Origin: an uncultured Spirochaetaceae bacterium
GTDB taxonomy: Bacteria; Spirochaetota; Spirochaetia; Treponematales; Treponemataceae
NCBI GenBank assembly: GCA_902797925.1
Contig: CADBUT010000332.1
Span: 1-12,844 of the forward strand
Direction: 5' to 3'
DNA length: 12,844 bases
The position numbers and the translations under genes are program-made. The notes beneath the pieces were generated by a model. That model did not search any database, had not been told where the DNA came from, and saw only the letters and a program-made list of their open reading frames with translations. Below, piece after piece: positions 7,196-12,844 of this stretch (within the stretch, counting starts at the first letter, position 1; each line of letters opens with the position of its first letter).

Positions 7196-7450
7196 ATGAG
7201 AAAAGTCAGGGTTTCAATTTGCACAGGAACAGCTTGTTTCGTTATGGGAGCATCAGAGATTATGCTTCTTGAAGACAATCTGCCGCAAGATTTACGCGGC
7301 AAAGTCGAAGTCGAGGGCATTCCATGCCTTGAAAAATGTAAAGATTCATCTTGTGGCAAAGCTCCTTTTGTGCTTGTCAACGGACAAGTTGTGCAGCAAG
7401 CCACAGTTACAACGGTTATAGAAAAAATAAGGACGGCATTAAATGCTTAA
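7196..7450 (+). CDS. Thioredoxin-like [2Fe-2S] ferredoxin (NuoE/HydC-like), second copy
   Basis: An 84-residue paralogue-like protein of the same fold as the first gene of the cluster. Ligands are C9-x4-C14 (CTGTAC) and C44-x3-C48 (CLEKC), with an additional C53 (SSCGKAPFV). The sequence after the second pair (APFVLVNGQVV) is the conserved beta-hairpin of the NuoE C-terminal domain. It lacks the NuoE N-terminal bundle. TGAAGGAG lies 7 nt before the ATG, a much better site than that of the first copy. Its stop overlaps the start of the catalytic hydrogenase (ATGCTTAA), so it is likely a small electron-transfer partner of that enzyme. No HydB diaphorase is encoded here, so NAD-linked electron bifurcation cannot be inferred. 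Confidence 0.87.
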   Translation: MRKVRVSICTGTACFVMGASEIMLLEDNLPQDLRGKVEVEGIPCLEKCKDSSCGKAPFVLVNGQVVQQATVTTVIEKIRTALNA

Positions 7451-8906
7451 TCTCAACAACAAGACTGCTTTCATCAAGCGTGAAATTCTTGTGCGCATTG
7501 CAAAGCTTCAGCTTGAAGGCAAACTTGAATCGCAGGTCTACAAAATTCCGGCAGAAATGGCGCCGAAAGGTTCAACACCGCACCGCTGCTGTATTTACCA
7601 CGACCGCGAAATTTTGCGTATGCGCACAATGGCGCGTCTCGGTTTTTCAGTTGAAGACGCTGACGACGAAAAGCCTTTGAATGAATTTGCTTCTGAAGCA
7701 ATGGAAAGAAAATCTCCGACATGGCCTATGCTCACCGTATTGGACGAAGCATGCAACGCCTGTGTGCGCACACATTATATGGTAACAAACGCCTGTCAGG
7801 GCTGCCTTGCCCGCCCATGTATGATGAACTGCGGCAAAAAGGCTATAGAAATTAAGAACGGCCGCGCTCACATTGACGAAGACAAATGCGTCAACTGCGG
7901 CTTGTGTATGCAGAACTGCCCATATCACGCAATCATCAAGATTCCTGTGCCGTGCGAAGAAGCCTGCCCGGTCGGCGCAATCAGCAAAAACGAGAACGGC
8001 AAAGAGCGCATAGACTATGACAAATGCATTTTCTGCGGAAACTGTATGCGCGAATGTCCTTTCGGCGCGATGATGGACAAAAGTCAGCTTGTGGACGTAC
8101 TTAAGCACATTATGGCGGGCAAAAAAGTTGTCGCCATGTACGCGCCGGCGATAGCCGCTCAGTTTAGGGCTGCACCTGGCCAGCTTGAAAGCGCGCTTCT
8201 AAAAGCAGGCTTCGGCCGCGTCTGGGAAGTTGCAATCGGTGCAGACATCTGCGCCGACAAAGAAGCACACGAATTTGAAGAGCGCATGAAAAACGGCGAA
8301 AAGCTTATGACAACTTCGTGCTGCTCGGCTTATGTACGCGCCGTGCGCATTCATGTGCCGGAACTTGCGCCGTGCATTTCTGACACGAGAAGCCCGATGC
8401 ACTATACGGCAGAACTTGCCAAAAAAGAAGACCCTGACTGCGTGAGCGTATTTATCGGGCCGTGCCTTGCAAAACGGCGCGAGGGCTTTGACGACGAGCT
8501 TGTTGATTATGTTCTTTCGGTTGAAGAAATCGGCGCGCTTTTTATCGCTAAAGAAATTGACGTAGCAAAAGAACCGGCTGCCGAGCTTAATACAATTCCG
8601 ACAGCTTCTGCACGTAATTTTGCCATAACTGGCGGCGTTGCTGAATCTGTTAAGATAAGGCTCAAAGACCCGTCAATCTTAAAACCGGCGGTTATCAACG
8701 GCCTTAACAAAGCCGGCATGAAGCAGCTTGCGTCTTACGGCAAGATTCAGGCTGGTACTGTACAGCAGACCGAAGCAGACCCGAACCTTGTTGAAGTTAT
8801 GGCTTGCGAGGGTGGCTGCATTGCAGGGCCGGGCGTTGTAACAAACCCGAAAGTTGCCGCAGTTCAGCTGAAAAAATACGTTGAAGCCGGAATTCAAGGC
8901 AAATAA
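7443..8906 (+). CDS. Monomeric [FeFe]-hydrogenase with multiple Fe-S sites (group B / HydA2-like)
   Basis: The 487-residue enzyme should reversibly reduce protons to H2 with electrons from ferredoxin, in the cytosol. Residues 1-100 are a family-specific segment without iron ligands, rich in charged residues. Fe-S sites follow: C104/C107, C118-x2-C121-x4-C126-x3-C130, a classical C149/C152/C155/C159, C171/C175, and C195/C198/C201/C205. The H-cluster domain has loop 1 TSCCS (C293 proton-transfer position, C294 ligand), loop 2 GPCLAKRRE (C341), and loop 3 EVMACEGGC (C455, C459). The proton-transfer Cys and M453 are retained, unlike in the HydS protein, so this copy looks catalytic. The serine after the double cysteine replaces the usual proline. 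No NADH- or flavin-binding domain is present. It overlaps the upstream [2Fe-2S] gene by 8 nt and is the last gene before a palindromic repeat. Confidence 0.9.
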   Translation: MLNLNNKTAFIKREILVRIAKLQLEGKLESQVYKIPAEMAPKGSTPHRCCIYHDREILRMRTMARLGFSVEDADDEKPLNEFASEAMERKSPTWPMLTVLDEACNACVRTHYMVTNACQGCLARPCMMNCGKKAIEIKNGRAHIDEDKCVNCGLCMQNCPYHAIIKIPVPCEEACPVGAISKNENGKERIDYDKCIFCGNCMRECPFGAMMDKSQLVDVLKHIMAGKKVVAMYAPAIAAQFRAAPGQLESALLKAGFGRVWEVAIGADICADKEAHEFEERMKNGEKLMTTSCCSAYVRAVRIHVPELAPCISDTRSPMHYTAELAKKEDPDCVSVFIGPCLAKRREGFDDELVDYVLSVEEIGALFIAKEIDVAKEPAAELNTIPTASARNFAITGGVAESVKIRLKDPSILKPAVINGLNKAGMKQLASYGKIQAGTVQQTEADPNLVEVMACEGGCIAGPGVVTNPKVAAVQLKKYVEAGIQGK

Positions 8907-8911
8907 GGAAG

Positions 8912-8984
8912 AAGGGGCTGTCTAAAAAGAACAAACTGGCATTGTCGCACTTGATGCGACAATAAAGTTATTTGACAGCCCCTT
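8912..8984. repeat. Palindromic repeat element 1 (possible bidirectional terminator)
   Basis: The outer 11-bp inverted repeat is AAGGGGCTGTC (8912-8922) with GACAGCCCCTT (8974-8984). Inside it sits a second perfect 9-bp hairpin, ATTGTCGCA (8941-8949) with TGCGACAAT (8955-8963), loop CTTGA. It fills the gap between the convergent hydrogenase cluster and the ABC permease gene. The U tract is weak on both strands (TTT), so it could terminate either operon only moderately. The inner hairpin resembles one in the larger element at 10954-11021. Confidence 0.75.
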
Positions 8985-8994
8985 TACTTCAGTG

Positions 8995-9789
8995 TTATTC
9001 AATATCCAGCCTGAAGCGCAGAATCAAATAGCAGATTGCAAACCAGATTGCAGAAAAAACAACCGGAACTCCGAACACTATAAAGCAGGCAGCTGCATCA
9101 GATGAACTCAAATTATCAACGTAGCCGGCAACATTTCCTTCGATGGTCAATCCTACAATGACAATCAGAATTTCAATCACGCGCTTGAACTTTGGCACTA
9201 TATGACCTGTGCACATCGCCAAAAAGAAAAGCAGAATTCCTGACGAAAGCCAGAGAATATAGCCTGAACAGATACCCAATACACTCCAAACATTTTCATT
9301 TTCAAACCAATACGAGACATTACCCCAGCCGTTCCATGCTGTCAAAGACGATACCAAGCCGACAGCAGTGCATGCAATTCCCCAGATAATGCAGCTTACA
9401 AGCTTGCTCGCAAGGTGGTTTGAAACACCGACAGGAAGCGAAAAATTAAGATAAGCTTCGCTGCCGAAGAAAGACTTCTTGAATCTGCCGGTAAGAATCA
9501 CGATGCTGATGCAGACAGCGGCCGTAAGCAGGCTGAAGCACAAAAATTCCATGATTCCTTTCATTTCAAAATAGAATGAGAATGAACTGCTTTTAAAATC
9601 AACCTTGTTTGCCACTGCAAAGCGCGTCAGCACACCGATAACAAGCACCGCACAATAAATCGGAACAAGCACCTTGCTTGAAGCGGCAAGTTCATATTTG
9701 AGCAGCTTGAAGAAGCGGCTGAACGAAAGCTTAATGTCAATGCCGTCAGCCGGCCTGTTGTTTTCAAGATTTTTTGTTTCTGTCAGCAT
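8995..9789 (-). CDS. ABC-2-type transporter membrane subunit (YtrC/D-like)
   Basis: A 264-residue integral membrane protein. After a polar N terminus and an amphipathic FFKLLKYEL stretch, about six hydrophobic segments can be seen near residues 40-59, 82-100, 128-149, 168-192, 203-217 (short) and 232-257. The loop with GSEAYLNFSLPVGVSNHLASKL (110-131) resembles the conserved 'EgYLtftLPv' turn of ABC-2 permeases, where the ATPase docks. It lacks any periplasmic binding domain. It overlaps the upstream ATPase gene by 7 nt (ATGCTGA), so the two are almost certainly subunits of one transporter. The substrate is unknown; GntR/YtrA-linked relatives in Firmicutes respond to cell-wall-active antibiotics, but that role here is only an analogy. 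Confidence 0.83.
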   Translation of the reverse strand: MLTETKNLENNRPADGIDIKLSFSRFFKLLKYELAASSKVLVPIYCAVLVIGVLTRFAVANKVDFKSSSFSFYFEMKGIMEFLCFSLLTAAVCISIVILTGRFKKSFFGSEAYLNFSLPVGVSNHLASKLVSCIIWGIACTAVGLVSSLTAWNGWGNVSYWFENENVWSVLGICSGYILWLSSGILLFFLAMCTGHIVPKFKRVIEILIVIVGLTIEGNVAGYVDNLSSSDAAACFIVFGVPVVFSAIWFAICYLILRFRLDIE

Positions 9790-10481
9790 TTGAATTCCTC
9801 CCTGAAAAGAGCATCGATAGAAGAGCCGGTTTCTTGTCTAATGTCGTCAACCTCGCCAGCCCTTACGATTTTTCCGTTTTTTATAAACACAGCATGAGTA
9901 AGCACCGGCTCAACGTCTGCAATAAGGTGCGTAGAAATAAGCACGGCCGCATTTTCGTTGTAGTTGCCGATTATCGTGTTGAGAATATAATCGCGCGCCG
10001 CCGGGTCAACGCCGCCAATAGGCTCGTCAAGCAGATAAAGCTTTGCCTTGCGTGACATCGTGAGAATCAGCTGAACCTTTTCGCGCGTGCCTTTTGAGAG
10101 CGTCTTCAACATGCTTTCGCGCTTTATGTCAAGCCGCTGAATCATGTCAAAGGCTTTATCCTTGTCAAAGTCTGCGTAGAAGTCTTCAAACATTTTTATA
10201 AGCTGGTTCACAGACATCCAGTCGTTAAGATAATCGTGGTCAGGCAGATAAGACACAATCTCTTTTGTCTTTACGCCGGGCTTATAGCCGTCAATCAGCA
10301 GTTCGCCGCTTGTTGAAGTCAAAAGCCCTGCGGCTATCTTTATAAATGTGCTTTTGCCTGAACCGTTCGGGCCGAGCAGCCCGATTACAGAACCGGCAGG
10401 CAAATCCAAGTCAATGCTGTTCAAAGCAGTTGTTGTGCCGTATTGTTTTGTCAAACCACGGCAAGAAAGAATAATTGCCAT
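9783..10481 (-). CDS. ABC transporter ATP-binding protein (YtrB-like)
   Basis: A 232-residue nucleotide-binding subunit with all core motifs: Walker A GPNGSGKST (37-45), signature LSKGTREK (128-135), Walker B LYLLDEP (148-154), D-loop GGVD (156-159) and switch histidine H185 in LISTH. The Q-loop position reads SYLPDHDYL (77-85), with an aspartate where most ABC ATPases have glutamine; this seems common in the YtrB-like branch. It powers the membrane protein encoded next by ATP hydrolysis at the inner face of the membrane. The ribosome-binding site GGAG lies about 9 nt before the ATG, at the end of the GntR gene, leaving a gap of only 12 nt. The three genes form one transcription unit. Confidence 0.95.
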   Translation of the reverse strand: MAIILSCRGLTKQYGTTTALNSIDLDLPAGSVIGLLGPNGSGKSTFIKIAAGLLTSTSGELLIDGYKPGVKTKEIVSYLPDHDYLNDWMSVNQLIKMFEDFYADFDKDKAFDMIQRLDIKRESMLKTLSKGTREKVQLILTMSRKAKLYLLDEPIGGVDPAARDYILNTIIGNYNENAAVLISTHLIADVEPVLTHAVFIKNGKIVRAGEVDDIRQETGSSIDALFREEFKC

Positions 10482-10493
10482 TTGTTTCTTCTC

Positions 10494-10853
10494 CTATTTG
10501 AGTGCTTCTTCCATAACAGGCAGAAGCGAGCTTTTTTCATAACCCAGCTTTTCCATCCGCTGAATAAAAGACTGAATTTCAGCGTCAGCCGCATCTTTTC
10601 TCATTTTTTCGATTTTCTCGTTCTGGTCGGTGATAAACCGACCGCTTGTCCGCTCCGTCCGCACAAGTTCAAGCCGCTCAAGTTCCGCAAGAGCCTTCTG
10701 CATCGTGTTCGGGTTTACACCGGCTTCTAAAGCCAAGTCTCTCACAGGCTGAACTTTGCTGCCGGGCACAAGCTCGCCAGAAAGGATGCTGCTTTTGAAA
10801 CATTCAACAATCTGAAGATAAATCGGCGAATTGCTGTCAAACTGAAACTTCAT
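10494..10853 (-). CDS. GntR-family regulator, YtrA subfamily
   Basis: A 119-residue protein: the winged helix-turn-helix takes up residues 1-75. It opens with the family's SPIYLQIVECFKSSILSGEL, then LVPGSKVQPVRDLALEAGVNPNTMQKALAELE (recognition helix about 46-60), and the wing LVRTERTSGRFI. Only about 40 residues follow, largely helical and charged. That is too short for a FadR/HutC ligand domain and typical of YtrA-type members, which dimerise through this tail. It heads the operon with the ABC ATPase and permease and most probably represses it. The perfect 17-bp inverted repeat just upstream is the likely operator. A strong AAAGGAGG ribosome-binding site (minus strand, about 10859-10866) precedes the ATG. 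The effector is unknown. Confidence 0.92.
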   Translation of the reverse strand: MKFQFDSNSPIYLQIVECFKSSILSGELVPGSKVQPVRDLALEAGVNPNTMQKALAELERLELVRTERTSGRFITDQNEKIEKMRKDAADAEIQSFIQRMEKLGYEKSSLLPVMEEALK

Positions 10854-10881
10854 AGAACCTCCTTTAACTGAGTTGTGTTAC

Positions 10882-10926
10882 TGTATTAGTGTATTGTTGT
10901 ATTAAGTGTTTAATACAACAATACAC
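10882..10926. promoter_or_regulatory. Probable operator of the GntR/YtrA-type regulator
   Basis: GTGTATTGTTGTATTAA (10889-10905) and its exact reverse complement (10910-10926) flank a 4-nt spacer, 36 nt upstream of the GntR ATG. The left arm contains TGTATTR boxes at 10882, 10890 and 10898, spaced by exactly 8 nt. The right arm has the inverted boxes TAATACA (10911) and CAATACA (10919), also 8 nt apart. The minus-strand promoter must overlap it (candidates TTGTTG or TTGTAT as -35), which suits autorepression. There is no U tract, so a terminator is unlikely. Confidence 0.75.
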
Positions 10927-10953
10927 AGAATTTGTCAACCGTTTTTTACTCAC

Positions 10954-11021
10954 CTGTCATTGTCGGGCGTGACCCGACAATCTTTTGTGCAAGATTGCCC
11001 GGTCGAGCCGGGCAATGACAG
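10954..11021. repeat. Palindromic repeat element 2 (cloverleaf-like)
   Basis: The outer stem is CTGTCATTG (10954-10962) with CAATGACAG (11013-11021). Inside are two GC-rich arms, TTGTCGGG/CCCGACAA (loop CGTGA) and ATTGCCCGG/CCGGGCAAT (loop TCGAG), joined by a possible AT-rich hairpin CAATCTT/AAGATTG (10978-10997). The two arms are roughly reverse complements of each other, so the element is nearly symmetrical. TTTTT follows on the plus strand. It looks like an interspersed, non-coding repeat of the REP/cloverleaf type; copy number cannot be judged from one window. Confidence 0.75.
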
Positions 11022-11062
11022 TTTTTACGAAATTTGTAATGAAGCGCAAATAATGCAAAATA

Positions 11063-11091
11063 TTGCATTGTTTTCAGTTATTCGATATACT
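11063..11091 (+). promoter_or_regulatory. Probable promoter of the ion-transporter gene
   Basis: TTGCAT (11063-11068) and TATACT (11086-11091) are 17 nt apart. Transcription would begin at about 11098-11099, at the A of the ATG. No Shine-Dalgarno sequence is visible, so the mRNA may be leaderless. Confidence 0.45.
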
Positions 11092-11098
11092 TTGCGCC

Positions 11099-12448
11099 AT
11101 GTTAGCACAAATTTTAGCCGTTTCAATTTTTATTGTAATGTTCATGCTCATCATTTTTGAGATTTTCGAGCGGCATTACATAACACTGGTTTGCGGTGCA
11201 TTGACACTGCTCTTGGTTTTCGGGCTCGGCATGAAAAGCATGACCGCAGTTATAGACACACTCAACTTCAAAAGCATTTTCACGCTTGATTTCTGGTATG
11301 CCGCAGGTCATGCAGAAGAATCTACAAGCGGCATCAACTGGGCAACAATCATCTTTATTGCCGGAATGATGGTCATGGTTGAAGGCATGGCGCGCGTCGG
11401 TTTTTTCAGATGGCTCTGTATGCTTCTTGCAAAAGCAGTAAAATATCAGATTCTTCCGATTTTTGTTACGTTCATGCTTATGTCGGGCGTGCTCGCAATG
11501 TTCATAGACTCAATTACGGTAATCTTGTTTCTTGCGGCTGTAACTGTTGAGCTCAGCCAGCTCTTAAAGTTCAACCCGCTGCCGATGATTCTTTCTGAAA
11601 TTTTCTGCGCCAACTTGGGCGGCAGCGCAACAATGTGCGGCGACCCGCCAAACATCATCATCGGCACTTCTTTCGGCTATTCATTTACAGACTTTATCTG
11701 CAACACCGGCGCAATCGCAGGCATCAGCATGATTTTCACGCTCGTGTTCTTCTATTTTTCGTTCCGCAAAGATTTGGCAACGACAGAAACTGTAGACACG
11801 TCAGATTTTCCGACACCTGAAAGCGCAATCACAGACAAGAAAGGCTTCATCGTAAGCACAATCATCTTCTTGACGGCAATCGTGCTTCTTGTTACGCACG
11901 CTACAACAGGCCTCACCGTCGCAACAATCGGCACATTCATCGCCATAATCACGCTGGTAACATCAGTAAAGTACATTCCTGAACTGATATCGAAGGTCGA
12001 CTACAAGACGCTGCTCTTCTTCATCGGGCTTTTCATTGTTGTAGGCGGCCTTGAACAGACAGGAATTCTTGAAATTGTTGCAGGTTTTATTGGAAAAATT
12101 TCCGGCGGTAACGTATACTTAATGATAGCAATTATCATCTGGGTAAGCGCAATCGCCAGCGCGTTTGTAGACAACATTCCGTTTGCGGCCACAATGATTC
12201 CGGTTGTGCAGTCGCTTGCAGCCACAACAGGCGTAAGCCTTCCGACAATGACTTGGGCTCTTGCAATGGGCACAGACATCGGTGGCAGTGCAACACCAAT
12301 CGGCGCAAGCGCAAACGTTGTCGGAACTTCCGTTGCGGCTAAAGCCGGTTATCCTGTAAGCTGGGGTCTTTACTGCAAAAAAGCAGTTCCGGCGACGATA
12401 ATTGTAATGGCGATTTCTACAATCAGCATCTTTATAAGATATCTGTAA
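11099..12448 (+). CDS. ArsB/NhaD-family ion transporter (PF03600-type permease)
   Basis: A 449-residue polytopic membrane protein with about 11-12 hydrophobic segments. The two half-repeats of the ion-transporter superfamily are visible. One has MFIDSITVILFL (134-145) followed by LGGSATMCGDPPNIIIGTS (173-191). The other has AFVDNIPFAATMIPV (355-369) followed by GTDIGGSATPIGASANVVGTS (391-411). The paired helix-break motifs GDPPNIIIG and GASANVVG are those of ArsB/NhaD/CitM-like carriers, which move Na+, arsenite or carboxylates. Na+/H+ antiport is a reasonable guess for a membrane protein without ars genes nearby, but the substrate is not readable. The longer frame begins at a TTG (11063) that coincides with the -35 box, so ATG 11099 is preferred. 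The following kinase-like gene starts 13 nt after the stop and is probably co-transcribed. Confidence 0.88.
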   Translation: MLAQILAVSIFIVMFMLIIFEIFERHYITLVCGALTLLLVFGLGMKSMTAVIDTLNFKSIFTLDFWYAAGHAEESTSGINWATIIFIAGMMVMVEGMARVGFFRWLCMLLAKAVKYQILPIFVTFMLMSGVLAMFIDSITVILFLAAVTVELSQLLKFNPLPMILSEIFCANLGGSATMCGDPPNIIIGTSFGYSFTDFICNTGAIAGISMIFTLVFFYFSFRKDLATTETVDTSDFPTPESAITDKKGFIVSTIIFLTAIVLLVTHATTGLTVATIGTFIAIITLVTSVKYIPELISKVDYKTLLFFIGLFIVVGGLEQTGILEIVAGFIGKISGGNVYLMIAIIIWVSAIASAFVDNIPFAATMIPVVQSLAATTGVSLPTMTWALAMGTDIGGSATPIGASANVVGTSVAAKAGYPVSWGLYCKKAVPATIIVMAISTISIFIRYL

Positions 12449-12461
12449 AAACGGGGAAATT

Positions 12462-12844
12462 ATGGGCAGACAAGTAATCATTTCTATTGGGCGAGAATAC
12501 GGAAGTGCAGGTCATTTGATTGCCGAGAAACTGGCAAAAAAACTGAACATGGATCTTTACGACAGAAACCTTCTTGATGAAGTTGCAGATGTTAAGCATG
12601 TTGATACAAACAACCTGTCAAAATATGATGAAAAGCCGCACCGCTTTTTCGGCAGCCGCACTGTAAGAGGCTATTCAAATTCACCGGAAGAGAATGTGGC
12701 GCAGCTTCAGCTTGCACTGCTTAAGTCTAAGGCGGCAGACGGCGATTCATTTGTAATTGTCGGCCGCTGTGCAGACGACATTTTCAGAGGCATGGAAAAC
12801 TTCATTTCTGTGTTTATCTACGCCGACATGGATGCACGGATTAA
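12462..12844 (+). CDS. Cytidylate-kinase-like protein, N-terminal part (runs off right edge)
   Basis: From ATG 12462 a frame of 127 codons stays open to the right edge. It starts RQVIISIGREYGSAGHLIAEKLAKKL, the P-loop region of the cytidylate-kinase-like (AAA_26) family, followed by LYDRNLLDEVA, and later FVIVGRCADDIF, a conserved strand-turn of the family. The P-loop here is GREYGSAGH, where relatives usually have GREYGSGGR. The family is thought to phosphorylate a small nucleotide-like or unknown substrate; it is distinct from the housekeeping cmk gene. GGGGA, about 5 nt before the ATG, serves as ribosome-binding site. The spacing of 13 nt to the transporter gene suggests one operon. The C-terminal half is not in the window, so catalytic completeness is unknown. 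Confidence 0.85.
   Translation, partial: MGRQVIISIGREYGSAGHLIAEKLAKKLNMDLYDRNLLDEVADVKHVDTNNLSKYDEKPHRFFGSRTVRGYSNSPEENVAQLQLALLKSKAADGDSFVIVGRCADDIFRGMENFISVFIYADMDARI

Noticed and set aside
7647..8108. 153-codon minus-strand open frame opposite the Fe-S region of the second hydrogenase
   Set aside because: It is antisense to densely conserved Cys motifs; its His/Ala-rich composition comes from the complementary codons.
7443..8906. The second hydrogenase as part of an electron-bifurcating HydABC complex
   Set aside because: No HydB-like flavin/NAD-binding subunit is encoded beside it, and the protein has no NADH-binding domain; only a HydC-like [2Fe-2S] protein is present.
10889..10926. 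The long inverted repeat as a transcription terminator
   Set aside because: The stem is almost entirely A-T, no U tract follows on either strand, and it sits just upstream of a GntR gene, which fits an operator better.

Overview
The window looks like part of a spirochaete chromosome, most likely a gut or rumen Treponema. This is an inference from gene style: a GroEL with a GGM-type tail encoded without groES beside it, a sensory [FeFe]-hydrogenase operon of the kind described in treponemes and some clostridia, and moderate GC with AT-rich spacers. No rRNA or other marker fixes the genus. I see no tRNA, rRNA, CRISPR array, insertion sequence or phage gene.

Left part (1-3949): two minus-strand genes are translationally coupled, a HAD-family hydrolase and a YgjP/DUF45-type metallopeptidase that runs off the left edge. 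Divergent from them is a small toxin-antitoxin-like pair (short antitoxin candidate plus PIN-domain protein, ATGA overlap). A strong hairpin at 2041-2068 separates this pair from a convergent, complete groEL on the minus strand. The groEL leader has a plausible sigma-70 promoter but no CIRCE element.

Centre (3950-8906): a five-gene plus-strand cluster concerned with hydrogen. It is ordered: thioredoxin-like [2Fe-2S] protein, sensory [FeFe]-hydrogenase (HydS-like, with PAS domain), SpoIIE/PP2C-type serine phosphatase with an extra C-terminal domain, a second thioredoxin-like [2Fe-2S] protein, and a catalytic-type monomeric [FeFe]-hydrogenase with several extra Fe-S sites. All but one junction overlap by 4-11 nt, and the second pair also has its own -10 box and ribosome-binding site. 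The likely logic is that HydS senses H2 or redox state and passes the signal through its PAS domain to the phosphatase. The phosphatase would then act on a serine-phosphorylated regulator that controls the second hydrogenase or fermentation generally. No H-cluster maturase (HydE/F/G) and no diaphorase (HydB) lie in the window.

Right part (8907-12844): a palindromic repeat closes the hydrogenase cluster. Next come three minus-strand genes in YtrA-YtrB style: a GntR-family repressor, an ABC ATPase and an ABC-2-type membrane protein. They are preceded by a perfect 17-bp inverted repeat that is the probable operator of the GntR protein. A second, larger palindromic element shares a covarying hairpin with the first. 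Last are a plus-strand ArsB/NhaD-type ion transporter, whose promoter suggests a leaderless mRNA, and the start of a cytidylate-kinase-like gene cut by the right edge.
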